Source: Coptis chinensis
Lineage: Eukaryota > Streptophyta > Magnoliopsida > Ranunculales > Ranunculaceae
Length of the DNA stretch: 64,000 nucleotides
Reading direction: 5' to 3'
Assembly (NCBI GenBank): GCA_015680905.1
Contig: CM027378.1
Coordinates: 101,887,501 to 101,951,500 of the forward strand
The notes under the pieces were generated by a model that made no database searches, was not told the origin of the DNA, and saw only the letters and a list, made by a program, of their open reading frames with translations. Below, one piece after another: positions 35,207-47,200 of this stretch (position 1 is the first letter of the stretch; each line of letters begins with the position of its first letter). The translations under genes were made by a program, and so were the position numbers.

Positions 35207-36267
35207 ATAAGTCTCGAGTATCTGACTATAAACGACTCAACTTTTGTGTTTGGTGCATTTCATTTCATTTTCATATATTGGTGAGTGCACCATTAAGGTA
35301 ACCGGGCCCTCCCTATGGAGTGTGTGGCTGTAAGTACCGGATCCTAAGTCCACGTTTAAATATAATTCACGTTTTCCACTCTTGCATGTTTTCTCGGATT
35401 TTTGAGTCATGTTTCTCTATGGGGTGAATTATGTCTTTCTTGTTTATTGTTTTCTTTTTAAAATTAAAAATATATATATATTAAAGAATAAACATAGTAA
35501 TATAGGAAGTCTCGGGAATCTGACTTTAAAAGACCCACTACTAAAAACAAATTTTCTAAGCTCCGTTGTAAAAAATTTGTTTGGGGGTGGGGTGTTCGTG
35601 TTTCCATCCTAGAATGTTTATGTCCCATTACAGTTGCTTAGGCCGTTTAATTGTATTACGATTCGGGTTGACATAATCCATGAATTTAGAGTTCAATTGT
35701 TCGCATAACGTACGTCATGCACGCACTTCGAGGCGTTTTACACTATCTTATATGTCATCCACGGTCGGAATAGAGTGTTTTATGGATCATTGGATTAGAA
35801 ATTCTCTCCTGATCATTTCCATATCTCATTCGCAAAAATCGGACCGGTAACAAAGAAACAATTTTGATTTGAAGTTTCGCAAAAACCGAAAAATTCACAA
35901 ATTTCGATTTGGGCTTAATTCAACCCCAGCATACCCGACTCACTCTTTACCTTACCTTAGCCCAACAAATCATCATCTTCCACAAAACGCCATTAACGCC
36001 TAAAGCTTCAAACAAAACCTAAAAAATAAATAAATAAATAAAAAGAAAACCTAATTAACCTACGCCCCCACTTCAAATCGATTTCAAATCTAATCTAAAA
36101 GCTTTCCACCACCACCTCCACCAAATTAAATAAGCAAAACCAACCGAAAATTCCAAATTTTGGTGCTGCCGCACCACCACTCCACCACCACCACTGTTTG
36201 CTTCAGTCGGTCGATTCAAATCCCACCACCACATTCCATTTAAACCCCCACTACATTTCAAACTTCC

Positions 36268-37024
36268 AATGGCCTCAACAACGTCGAATTTTGCCGGAGC
36301 AAGCTTTTACTGGCGACCACTTCGCGCCGTTTTACGGTGATGAAATGTTCAGTAGAGATTGGAATAGCTTGTGGTACTCGACTGAAGCCTATTACCACAA
36401 GGACTTAGTCAGACGGTTCTACAATACGAGGGAGTTGGAAGGGACTAGGATTTTTGTTGTGGTAGCGAAGAGGAGGAAGGAAGTGACGACGGGGTTATTG
36501 GCTGAGATTCTAGGCATTCCGCCTAGAATCCATCTGGATGTCACGTTGCAGGAGTCCCAACATAACGGGTAGAGCCATTGATGAACGAGGCATTCGGAAG
36601 GAACTACTATGCGAGGTCGCATTGTGTTCGCCGAGCTTCCCTTAGAACCAACCGGTGGCTACGTGGATTGGTGGAACGCCCTGGGAAGGAGAAGGTCGGT
36701 CGGCATCGCCTGAACTGCCTCCACATCTTATGGATACTCCGTGAGCGTAAGTATGAGTTCTCGCATCTTGGAGTTTTACTTAGCATGATTAGGGGGTAGG
36801 GGAAGTCCGTTGCACCTCTCCCCGTGTTGATAACCAAGATCATGCCGGTTGAGAGCAGCTCAGGCCCGATAGGTCGTGACATCACCCTACACCAAAAACC
36901 CACGATCTATAGGGAGTGTGTCCAACGAGTTTGGAGGTTGGCCGAGGATAGAGAAGAAGAAGAGGAGGACGGTGGAAATGAGAATGCCGGGAGGATGGGG
37001 AAATTAGAATGCCTCGGAGGATGA
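36268..37024 (+). pseudogene. Env-position ORF 1 of the nested element (plant transposon protein-like)
   Basis: The segment ALVRRFYNTRELEGTR-like (KDLVRRFYNTRELEGTRIFV, then GLLAEILGIP) followed by WILRERKYEFSHLGVLLSMI resembles the conserved layout of ATHILA ORF-1 or putative plant transposon proteins found in Athila-type elements. It ends in an acidic run near 36950-37000. Frameshifts occur near 36570 and 36800. The family match is by eye and moderate. Confidence 0.45.
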
Positions 37025-38056
37025 GGGAGGATTTGACTTGTTTTGATGCGGATGCCTTGGAGAGGTGTTGGTCGACGCGAACGCATGGCTGTGATTTATC
37101 GTGGCATCGTTAAACGCCAACACTATCTGCGAAGACCTCCGGACTCGACAGTAACGATTCATCATAACTTCGAGGTCCGTACCTAGAGAGGGATGAGAGG
37201 TGGGAATGATGAGGGCCGAGCTAGAAGCTCGGCGCCGATTCCGGCCGAGATGCTTACACGATTCCCACCTCACGGGGATTCCCTTCGAGGATACACCCTC
37301 GAGACACGCGCCGTCGCCGAAAGGCGAATGGTCTTTGGTCCATCGAGAGCTCGGGAGCGATCTCCGGATCAGGTGCCCTCCGCTACCGATCGGGAGTTGT
37401 TAGGGATAGCATCGTTTGATGTTCTATGTTTATTTGTAGTTTCATTCTTGTCATTTATTTTAATGTAAGTTTTATTTCCTTAATTTGAATTTTGTAGTGA
37501 AATGTATTTCAATGAAAATTTTAATATAATGCGGTTATTTTCATTATGGTGGTTGTTTAATATTGATCCCACCTTCCCAAATTGTTTGGGGTGGTTTTAT
37601 CTATTCAACATGATTTTTATATGACCCTCGCCTTAGAATTTATTCTTGAGTTGAAGGTGAAAATATGGCCGTTTAGGCATATCTATGAATAAGTATCATG
37701 GTAGGATGAAATATCGATTAAATAGGTAGATTCTATCATAAATTCAACCTAAAAGATACTAGGTTTGATTTAGAATCAAGAAAATGATTTGTTTCCGCTT
37801 TGGGTTTGGAAATTTTAGGATTTCCGAACCGTAAATACTTTTGGCAACTTCCCCGATCCGTTTTAGCAACTTAAAACCTATATAAACTTTATACATTATA
37901 CACTCACAACTCACACTACACCTAACCTCCATCACTCACCTTTCACTCCCCGCGATTCCCTCGTTTTGGCTCATTTTCCGAAGTTTCAAGAACTCCGAAC
38001 TTTCGCCCTCAAGGCTTCTACTTTTCAGCACTTTCCTGCAATTTTTTTCTGAATTT

Positions 38057-39161
38057 TTGTCGAGCGCGACGCAAGCTGGAGCGACCCAGCCAAACACTGG
38101 AATTCTAAAACTTCAGAGCGCCAGCGCTTCTAAGAGAGCGCGACTCATACGGACTTCCCCTGGACCAAAAAATTCCGGTTTTCAAGGGGTAGTTTCCGGA
38201 TTATTCGCAGCTATTCCAGAGCGTAATTTTGAGATGACATCTCCAACATTGATACTGGAACAGTCTTTCAAAGATTTGTTCCAAAGCACTACTTATGGTA
38301 CTTGGTTTCACGAAGCGATCACATACGTTGGTTGGGAGCCGCTTATGATAAGACCTGATGCACTTTATTCTCCAACATTAGCATCTTATTTTTACGATAA
38401 CTGCATTTTCTTTGAAAGACCAGATGGAGAACAAGTGTTCTCCATCAACATTGATAATGAACTAATGGAAATTACCAGGTTCTTGCTAGCATTTGTTCTT
38501 GGACTTGCTATGCCAATGAAATACAAGACCCATGGTGTTATTAGGTAGATAATATGTATGTCTACACTTATGAGTTTTGCATGAGTCGTATGGGGCGGGC
38601 ATTTTCCGTGATCGAGGACCAAGGGGACTATAACGCCTCTTTTGGTAGCCCGTCCATGAACATAGGAACTGTTATGTTTTGGATCATGCTAAACATTTTA
38701 GGGGAATGGCGTTTTTCTTACGTGAATGATGCCACTTGCAAGCGTTTTCCTTGCTTTAGCCACGGACGTATGTGTCATGACCTCCCCGAACCTTGATGTC
38801 TAGTTTAGCTCGATCCCATAGCATGAGGCATAAGTTCCTTCTTATGCCCGTTCTAGTTTCCCGTATTACGCTATGTTTCTTTCCTATTTTTTTGTACATG
38901 TTTCATGGATTGGATTACGGTTCGACACCTTATTTACCCCACCAATAGTATTATTCGATCCTTCCGTGCAATGACTTGGCAAGGGTGGAGGATATAACCT
39001 TATCGGTTGCACCCTACACCCGTCGGACCAAGTGGCTCTTAATAGGTTAGCAATAATAGATGATAAATGGCGGGAAGCCCGGCAAAATTATCATGGCATG
39101 GCAGATCTTAAAGAACCTCACTTCTTTATGGAAGAAGAGGATGAAGAAGATGATGTGTAAT
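38057..39161 (+). pseudogene. Env-position ORF 2 of the nested element
   Basis: A 163-codon frame (38057-38548) includes SFKDLFQSTTYGTWFHEAI, WEPLMIRPDALYSPTLASYF and LMEITRFLLAFVLGLAMP. Later pieces in other frames include WREARQNYHGMADLKEPHFF with a terminal acidic tail (EEEDEEDDV, stop at 39159-39161). The organisation resembles the preceding env-position ORF and may be a diverged relative. A long 5' stretch (37400-38050) before it is AT-rich and non-coding. Confidence 0.4.
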
Positions 39162-40132
39162 CACGGGGAGATAAGGTAAGTTTTCATTCTAGTTAGTGTC
39201 TGCTTATGTCCCAAGCAATTTCATTCTTGTTAACCCCATAATGGGTAGAACTTCATTATAGAGTTCGTCGGTTTTATTTCCTTTATTAGTACGTTCTAAC
39301 TTTGTTTTGCAGATGTTCCTGAATTTCACACGTTTCAATGGTATTTTTCCTACCCTCTTTATTTACAATGCTTTGAGGACAAAACATGCTTCTTGTTTGG
39401 GGGGGGGGGCATAGAAACACGTGTAATTAAGGCATCTGTTAGGATATAGATATATATAATATGCATTTGTTTTCTAGTTAAAATTTCAAAAATTCAAAAA
39501 TATAAATAAATAAGTTATGCTATACACTTAGGAATAGTGGTATTGTTTTCCTTCTCTATGCTCTTAACAATCTAGAAGTCTCAATGTAGTCATTTGCATC
39601 GTAATAATTGTTAGAAACTTAGGTTAATATGTAGGTAATAATCTTTGCATTTATCTATAAATATATTACATGAGTATCTATGATTGTTAGCAAGAAAGTT
39701 TAAATCTAGGCTAGAGTACTTATTCTACAAATCCTGTGATAATATAGCCTAAAGCCTTATATGAAATAAACATTTGAGAAATGACACAAAGGGAGAAGTA
39801 AAATCCGGATAGAGAAATCACACGTCCACTTGCTTAATCATTATGCCATATCCTAAGCGAGAATTTAGGCCATCTTTGGATCGATATAGCCGAAATTCAA
39901 ACCTATGAATTATTTTCCGCTGCTAATTAAGCCCCTCTGAACCTTTCTTTAGCCTTTCATAAACCACAAACCCTTTACCCCCTTACAAAAAAAAAACAAA
40001 ATAAAAGAAAATCAACCTACCCAATTTAGAATAAGTCCGAGAATATAATGAGGAAGAAAGAAGAAGAGAAAACCCGTGGTAAACAAAAATTAATTAGTTG
40101 CTTTAGAAATAAAGAAAAAGAAGTTTCCATCC

Positions 40133-40224
40133 AAAGAAAAAAAAAAAAAAAAAAAAAACTAAAAAAAAATAAAAAAATAAATAAAAGGAGTCAAAAGCTA
40201 AAAAAAAAAAAAAAAAAAAAAAAA
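40133..40224. repeat. A-rich low-complexity tract
   Basis: Two long A-runs (about 20 and 25 bases) are separated by A-rich sequence within the untranslated 3' part of the nested element. The surrounding 39162-40968 holds no gene. Confidence 0.85.
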
Positions 40225-40968
40225 ATGGCTAAGGATGGAAACAAAGTGTAGAAGCAAAAGTAAATAACAAGGTTTTCTAGTTACATAATATGAAGACTCT
40301 ATTATCTCGGACTTGTCCTTTTTTGAATATCCATTTCCTTCCTTCTTAAACCATCTCCTAATCCCCGTAACACCTAATAAAGACCTCTAGCTCAATTAGG
40401 AATAGGTTAGTGTGATAGTAAGTGGCAGATGTGTTTGATCGACTCCGGCTTCCTTTGTTGTCATTGAGATTGTAAGGTAAAGTGTTCCCACCGCACTAGA
40501 GTAAATAAACTTGAGTGGAAAAATCGAGTGTTATATCTTGACTATTATTGTGAGAACCTACTTGGGACGCTATTCCGAAGTTTTCAAAACGGACCTGCTA
40601 TTGCATTTCATAGTATTACTCATTGTATATATGTTTATTGTAGATGATTGATTATTATGCATATATTAGCTTAGGTTTTGACTTGGTTATTCTTGTTCAT
40701 AGCTAGTGAGATGTATAATAATTGGAGCATGAATAAAGAAACAATAGTTTTATTTCTTAGTCGTTGTAGTATAGATGAAGTTTGTGAGTACCTTCATTGG
40801 AAAACTCTCACGAGGCTATAACTTCGTCCACTAGGGAATTCCTAGTGGTTTAAGGCCTTGTTGCATATGGTCAATGCAATCGCTCAGTAGAAACGAGAGT
40901 GGTTAGAACTCCATTTTTGGTCACTTATTCTAATTTCTCATCTTTGCTTGAGGACAAGCAAAATGCTG

Positions 40969-40980
40969 TTTGGGGTGGTT
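40969..40980 (+). promoter_or_regulatory. Polypurine tract of the nested element
   Basis: TTTGGGGTGGTT immediately precedes the 3' LTR, after the phrase TTGAGGACAAGCAAAATGC that is typical of Athila 3' ends. It primes plus-strand DNA synthesis. Similar G-rich phrases occur internally at 35579-35592 and 39395-39409. Confidence 0.7.
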
Positions 40981-42567
40981 TGATAAGAGCCCAAAACTGT
41001 AGTTTTAACCCTCGTAATGCATATACTTTTAGACCCATTATGTGAGTAATAATTAAGAGTTAACACCGATTCGTGTTTTTTATGCATTTTAGGCTTCAAA
41101 GTCCATTATGTGCGAAATGTACCACTTTAGCAAGATAAAGGAGCAAAGGTCGGTTACTAAGGAGTTCCGTGATTAAAGGCCAAGATTCAAGAAGACAAAG
41201 CCTTTCTAAAGCCCGGTCAAAAGTTGAAAAGTCGATGCGGGCAGAAACAACACACAAAGTCAGCAGAACTTTCGAAGGCCATATCTTTGGACTCAGACCT
41301 CGGAATGGGGCCTACCTTATTTCAAAACGACCGGCTCGGAAAGAGCTTTCCAATGGTCTAAGCCGTGATCCAATCAGAGGAGCAAAAGTGGACGAAAAGT
41401 CTGTTGAAGCCAACTGCAGCTGAAGAGGCCTTTTTGGACTGAAAGAATTGGGTTTTGGGCCTGATTCTCTGGCCCAAAATATGGCTCCAAGCCCATGCAC
41501 GATTTTTGGATCTGAAAGTATAAAAACAAAAGCTTAGCTCTTTGTTAATAGTAGATTTTTTGGTAGAGAATGGTAGATTTTTTGGTAGAGAATGGTAGAT
41601 TTTTTTGGTAGAGAATAGTAGATTTTTAGGTTAGAAAATAAAGGAGCTTAGAATAGAAAGTAGCCATTAGAATAGCTTCTAGATCTAGATTTAATTGTTT
41701 TAATTAAGTTAATTTCAAATCCAATTCTTGTTTTAGATTAAACTATTAGAATCATTACTCTTAATTAGTTTGATTAATAAAATAGCTAGTTGTTAAATTT
41801 CGATTCTTGTCATTTACATTTGTGTTAGATCTGATTCATTTATTACTTGTTATTCAATTCTTAGTTATTAATTAGATTTTAATTATTGTTTAATTTAGAT
41901 TAGTAAATTTCAATTCTTTATATCATGTTTAGTTTAAATTTCATCGAAATGATTTAGCGTAATGATTCTCGGCTAAACCTCCATTAGGGGGGTTGAGAAG
42001 CCTTGATGAAAGCTTGATTCCGACTATCGTAGAATCGCCGTAATTTCCTTTCCACTCTAAAAACGATTAGTTCACCATGAGAATGGGTTTAATCGCTCAC
42101 ATGCTAGTTATGAATTGGTAGGAATGCCATGTGTAATTAGGGATTAGGAAGAACCAATTGTTCTCACAAGCGATTCAATTCGATTACGATGATTCGTTGT
42201 TAATAGGATTAAGTCGAGTTGAGGTGGAATCAATCCCCCTCTAACTCCTTATCATAGAATCAACGTAACATTCCCTTAGTTGTTATGATAGTTGACTAGT
42301 GCATCTTGTGGGTAGTTGCATCGTAGTCTAGTTGCCTTTTCGTAAATCTCTCATTAGACTTTAGAGTTAGAATACTTATACTTAGAGAACATTAACATGT
42401 GGAAGGACTAGGAGTGGAACGAATCACTCTACTCCACTATATCTCATAAGATTGAGAGTAGAATTCTTTGATAAAATAGGCACGTAAAATATCGTTTAGT
42501 TTTACTTACGTTTAGAGTTTCATCGCTTTATTTCATAGGTAAACTATTCAAATTTTATCTTTTATCA
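40981..42567 (+). repeat. 3' LTR of the nested element
   Basis: A 1587-bp partner of the left LTR carrying the same internal GTAGATTTTTTGG repeat block (about 41549-41630). Preserved identity over nearly all its length suggests insertion fairly recent relative to the host Tat-like element, but no divergence value was computed. Confidence 0.9.
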
Positions 42568-43307
42568 GACGACCTGCAGGAGGAGCGGGAACGCCGAACT
42601 TCGGGAGAACTCGAAGGCGAACTGCCTGAAGATGCTGGCGTTGTTTCTGCGGTTGTGCCTTCTCCCCTTACTGGTGTGGTGAGTGAGCATCTTCAGGGGT
42701 CTGGCGAGCTCAACGTGGCTGCTGTTGAGACAATTGTGGCGTCTTCTGGTGATCCAAACTCTGCCTCCGTGTTGAATGTCGCTCTTGGAGAGGATCTTGA
42801 TGATATTGTCTAGGAAGTTTTGTTGTTTGTGTTTGTAATGGGCCTCTGGCCGTAAACAATAGAGTTGGTTTTCTGGGTTGACCTGGACCGCTCGTTTTTC
42901 TACTTTTCTATTGACTATGATAACTAGTGACTAACTGTGCTGGATTTCCTGAGTATTCTCAACAGCATGGTTAGTTTGTGAACTGGGGCGTCCCTGATGT
43001 GGTCACGTCGCTTCTTTTATGAATGTGAATCTTGTTGCCTTTGCTTTCTACACTTAGTCTTGTGTATGATAAGAATGTTTGCATTTGTAAGCATATGCAT
43101 GCTGTCGCGATCTAAACGGTGCAGGTCGCTTGTCTCTATGAGGACGCCAGGGCGTTCTGTACTCTGGAGCGGCCTGAGCTATAGTGCGTGCGTGGCACGT
43201 GTCGGAATGTGGGCAGTCGGGAGAGATGAAATGATGGATGCCAGGTTGGCTGGCGTTTGGTGTCTCGATGCCATAATGGTGTGCCTTGGGAAGAGACGTT
43301 TCGTGGG

Positions 43308-43315
43308 TATAAATA
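43308..43315 (+). promoter_or_regulatory. Possible TATA box for antisense ORF B
   Basis: TATAAATA sits in a less AT-rich setting, about 265 bp before the ORF B start codon and pointing away from pol. It would drive an antisense transcript independent of the LTRs. This is inference from position only. Confidence 0.4.
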
Positions 43316-43577
43316 TGACTGGTCTTGGGAGAGCAACGACATTTGCTCTTCTTGTTCTTCCTGTTGCGGCTGCTTCTCTTCCCTCTTGCTTTTGTTTCGC
43401 TTTCCTTTCTCGTTTACTCAGGTACGTTTCTCTTTTCTTCTTTTAGATCATGAATGTAAAGGTTATTGGCCTTCTAACCGCCGTTCTTTTGTTTTCGTGT
43501 TCGCCTTAAACTTATGGCTCGGTGCTTTCCGTGACGCCGAGGGAGAAGGGAGTGTAAGAGAGAGTTCCCCTCTGCTC

Positions 43578-44420
43578 ATGGAGGAGATGGAGTTCCGTCC
43601 TCATGTGCATGGGGATCGTGGCAAAAGGAAAGTTGTGGCGTCTGGGGGCAAGAAAAGCAAGCGATCCAAGGGATCAGGTCGCTCGACTGGCGGCATTGTG
43701 TTCAGGTCGCCCTTGCCGAGTGGAGGGCTCCCATCGGGCTGCTGATGGAAGCGACGACCTGGGGCAAGGTCGTCACGTCACTAGTGAGAGTTCGCTCCCT
43801 CGTCGGGGCGGGGGAGCGAATTACTACTGGGGAGAACGGGGAAGAAGCGTCTTTGTAAAAACGCGTTCGATTGCAGCTTCCACTCGGCACCCATAGCGAC
43901 TAGTCTGCTGAAGGGGATCGTGTTAGACGGGGACAAAGCTGAAGTCGAGGATGAAGATATGGAGACGCTACTGGGGACCATATACATGGCTAGTTGTTTG
44001 GTGAGTGTTTATCTGTCAACTATGCCGCTTTGTTTCTTAAGTGATTCTGATTATGATTTTGTCCTTGTAGTTTCTGGCTGGGTATGATAAGCTAAAGAAC
44101 GCCGCGGCAACATGTTGATCTTCGACGTCAACTCCCCGAAGTCAAAAAGCGGGATGTTTCATGAGCTGCACCTGGGATGACAAGAGGAAGCTGGACGCGA
44201 TGAAGATGAAGTACCGTGCTGCTGCTGATGAGAATGCTAAACTGGTCGCTGTAATGGATGAGCTGCAAATGGAGGTAGTGGAAGTCACTGAGTACGCTAA
44301 GCGATGTCAGGGGGTTGCTCGCAAAGCTCAAAGTGCGTATACCATGGCCTGTAGCGAGTATGCCAAGCCCGAGAAGTATTGTCGACTAAAAAAGGCGACG
44401 ACGGGATCAAGGGACGGTAT
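43578..44420 (+). pseudogene. Antisense additional ORF B, paralogue of ORF A
   Basis: It starts MEEMEFRPHVHGDRGKRKVV with a Lys/Arg-rich stretch (GGKKSKRSKGSG). After a frameshift, the segment SAPIATSLLKGIVLDGDKAE ends MASCL at a GT donor (44001). The next exon, from 44071, begins FLAGYDKLKN and leads into a coiled coil with EYAKRCQGVARKAQSAY. The SAPI-T-LL-G-LDGD block, the M--CL^...AGY intron position and YAKRC match ORF A, so the two are tandem paralogues. A TATAAATA at 43308-43315 lies about 265 bp upstream of the ATG. The reading frame is broken in at least two places. It could instead descend from a second related element inserted next to the first. Confidence 0.65.
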
Positions 44421-45002
44421 GTGCGCGTTGTTTTATGGCGGGCGCGAGGCGTTCGCCTTCGACCAAAGATCGCCCTCCGGGACAAACATGTGGTCGCGGC
44501 TCCGTGATGGTGATTTCTCTTCTTTGTCTTGGTATCGAAACTTGGTTCATGTTGTAGTGATTATGTCTGTTCTTTGCCCCTACGAGGGTTAAACATTAGA
44601 GCTGTGTTTTCAGGCTTGCCTGAGCAGTTCGCCTTTGTTGATACAGAGAATTGGTGTCCACGAAAGTGGCAGTTCGTTAATTTTTCTCCCTTTGTTCACC
44701 GGTCCGATCTGGATTTTTTGGGTAAACTCAGCAGATCGGTGGGTTAGAACTGATTATCTGAAACTGGTCGTGTAGCTTCATGGTAAATGTATGCTTAATG
44801 TTATCTTTTGCTTGACTGCTTGTAGCTATTACTCTGTTTATTGGGCTTGTTTCTGAGATGTGCTCTCGTAAAGCGTTATGTTTGTGTAGTATTGCTCGGG
44901 AGAGCGATCTGGGAGATATAAGTGTCCGATTAGTTTAGACTTAGGGGGTTCATGACCCTACAAACTTCTGAGGGCATGTTGTTCGTTGAGAGCGTTCTCG
45001 CG

Positions 45003-45735
45003 GAGTTGATCCTAGGGGTATAAGTCCTCAACTTAGCGAGACTCGGAGAGGCTATGATCCTGTAAGCTCCTGAGAGTTACGCTCGCCGCTTGAGAGCGTG
45101 TGTAGCCCCTGAGGGCGTCTTCGCCCTCCCCGCATTCTCGCTGAGTTGATCCTAGGAGTATAGGTCCTCAACTTAGTGAGACTCGGAGAGGCTATGAGCC
45201 TGTAAGCTCCCCGAGCGTTACGCTTTCTTTGAGCGTGTGTAGCCCCCGAGGCGTCTTTGCTCGGAGCGTTCTCGCCGAGTTGATCCTAGGAGTATAGGTC
45301 CTTAACTAGCGAGACTCGGAGATGCTATTAGCCTGTAAGCTCTTGAGAGCGTGTGTAGCCCCTGAGGGCGTGCTGCTCCTGAGAGCGTTCTCGCTGAGTT
45401 GATCCTAGGAGTATAGGTCCTCAACTAGCGAGACTTCGGAGAAAGCATGAGCCCGTAAGCTCCCCGAGAGCGCTCGCGCTTTGCCGCTTGAGAGCGTGTG
45501 TAGACCCTGAGGGCGTGCTGCTCCTGAGAGCGTTCTCGCTGAGTTGATCCTAGGAGTATAGGTCCTCAACTTAGCGAGACTTCGGAGAGGCTATGAGCCC
45601 GTAAGCTCCCGAGAGGCGTTAAACCAGGCGTGTGTAGCCCCCGAAGGTCTTTGTTCTGAGGCGTTCTGCCGCTGAGTTGATCCTAGGAGTATAGGTCCTC
45701 AACTAGCGAGACTTGGAAGAGCTATGAGCACATTG
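45003..45735. repeat. Tandem repeat array between pol and the antisense ORFs (six copies)
   Basis: The core GAGTTGATCCTAGG-GTATA-GTCCTCAACT begins at 45003, 45142, 45277, 45396, 45541 and 45674, with spacings of 119-145 bp. Each core is followed by GCGAGAC-CGGAG-GCTATGA and GTAAGCTCC. The core has an AGTTGA...TCAACT inverted repeat. Variable-length arrays downstream of pol are known in Tat/Ogre elements and can seed satellite DNA. Confidence 0.9.
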
Positions 45736-45919
45736 TTGTCGATCCATATGTACTGATGGTGCTTGCGGTGCGAGTGGCGTGGCTTGGAGATGCGAGTAAA
45801 TACCGTAGATTATAATAACAATCTTGAGTATCTTACACTTGAATTTGTAGCAACTAGAAACCTAAATTACAAAACATTATGAAACTAATGGTAAAACTTC
45901 TTTAACAAGTACGTGTTCC

Positions 45920-47200
45920 AAGGCTGTGGCAATAACTTCCCCTCTTGGGTTTTAATCTAGTACGCTCCATTGCCAACGACGCGTTCCACTATGTAGGGGC
46001 CTTCCCACGTTGGTGCTAGTTTAGAATCATCTTGAGTTTTTTTCAAGACTAGATCTCCAGGTTGAAAAGATAGAGGATGTACTCATTTGTTGTAGGACCG
46101 CTTTAGGATATGTTGGTAAGATGCTACTCTGATAGCTGCTAGGTCCGTCGCTCTTCCAGCAGATCGACCTCTCGAGCTAGTACTGAGTCATTATGACCTG
46201 ATTCGACAAGTTCAGATCGAGTTGTCGTGATTGTCAGCTCGGTGGGGATGACAGCTTCTGTTCCATAACATAAGGAGAATGGTGATTCGCCGCGGCCGAA
46301 CGAAGCCGTGGGGTGTGGTGAGCCCATAGTATGTTCTCGAGCTGGTTTGGCCATTGGCTCTTGTTCTTTTCGATCTTTTTCTTCAAGTTCTCTAAAATGG
46401 CTTTATTACTGGCCTCCGCCTATCCATTGCTTTGAGCGTACTGGGGAGTGGAGAATGCATGAGCGATCTTCCATTTGGCTAGGAACTCTCTGACTGTTTT
46501 GCCCTTGAACTGGGAACCGTTGTCCATCACTAGCGTGTGTGGTAAGCCAAATCTGGTGATGATATGAGTCCAAATAAAATTCCTGACATGTGACTCTTTG
46601 ACGTGTGCCAACGGAACTGCTTCGACCCACTTAGTGAAGTAATCTGTGGCAGCCAAGACAAAGCGAAAGCCGGTGCTCTTCTAATGGATGAATGGTCCCA
46701 TAATGTCCATGCCCCACATGTGGAACGGCCAAGGGCTCGCAATGTTGATCAGTTCACGGGCTGGCTGAATGATGTTGTGCCCAAATGTTTGACATTTGAC
46801 ACACTTGAGGACATACGTTTTGGCATCGATCTGCATACGGGGCCAGAAGTATCCTTGGGAGATCGCTTTATGGGCCAATGAGCGACCTCCAGCATGGTTT
46901 CCACACTCTCCTTCATGAATCTTAGTGAAAATTAACTGACCTTGCTCTGGACTGATGTATCTCAAATGAGGTCCCCCAGCAGATTTGCGAAACAACCTGT
47001 CATTAAACAAACAATAGCTACGTGCCTGGTGCGGAATCTTCCTGGCCCTGGCACGCTCATCTGGGAGTTTACCATGCTGGATGTATTGTATAATAGGCTG
47101 CATCCATGTTTGACTCATCTGATCTCCAGAGAGTGGGCACAGGTCACTGATCGCTAAGACATGGCCCGCTTGGTAAGCTGGTCGGTCGACCACTTCAATG
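45920..47200 (-). pseudogene. Integrase of the Tat-like element
   Basis: Reading leftward: the zinc-binding region (IHEGECGNHAGGRSLAHKAI, then YVLKCVKCQTFG; H-H-C-C); the catalytic core with MDIMGPF, DYFTKWVEAVPL, ITRFGLPHTLVMDNGSQFKG and KIAHAFSTPQYAQSNG; ESPFSLCYGTEAVIPTEL; and a C-terminal FQPGDLVLKK...WEGPYIVERV (GPY/F-type) near 45965-46060. Two core aspartates (D in MDIMG or DYFTKW, D in VMDNGSQF) are visible. Frames change near 46660, 46400 and 46130, so it is broken. Confidence 0.88.

Larger units (their letters stand above)
29845..42567 (+). mobile_element. Nested Athila-like Ty3/Gypsy element, non-autonomous
   Basis: Two LTRs (29845-31430 and 40981-42567) both begin TGATAAGAGCCC and end in TTTATCA. 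They are flanked by AACGA and GACGA (4 of 5 match), giving a target duplication inside antisense ORF A of the Tat-like element. A G-rich polypurine tract (TTTGGGGTGGTT) abuts the right LTR, so the element reads on the plus strand; a weak PBS-like TGACGCCGCCATC follows the left LTR. Gag and protease resemble Athila. No reverse transcriptase, RNase H or integrase motif is found in the remaining 6.7 kb, so it would have needed enzymes in trans. Confidence 0.85.
27777..42813 (+). pseudogene. Antisense additional ORF A of the Tat-like element, split by the nested insertion
   Basis: This plus-strand gene lies opposite to gag-pol. The start (MVRRKMSDSDDTRSNE, 27777 or 27792) leads into an acidic run (WDDEDDEKDE), then a frameshift near 27920. 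Next come FPYLREKYGITVSGLEIHEP (28050-28120), a decayed stretch (28230-29077), and a segment with YKSAPITTCLLEGMSLDGD ending MDKAMCL at a GT donor (29414). The next exon (from 29495, LSQLIAGYR) opens a long coiled coil (LEKAEVESLRDELSNLRV onward). The coil is cut at 29844 by the nested element and resumes at 42573 (LQEERERRTSGELEGELPE), ending DDLDDIV-type acidic residues and a stop at 42813. Antisense additional ORFs between pol and the 3' LTR are known in Tat elements; their function is unknown. Confidence 0.75.
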
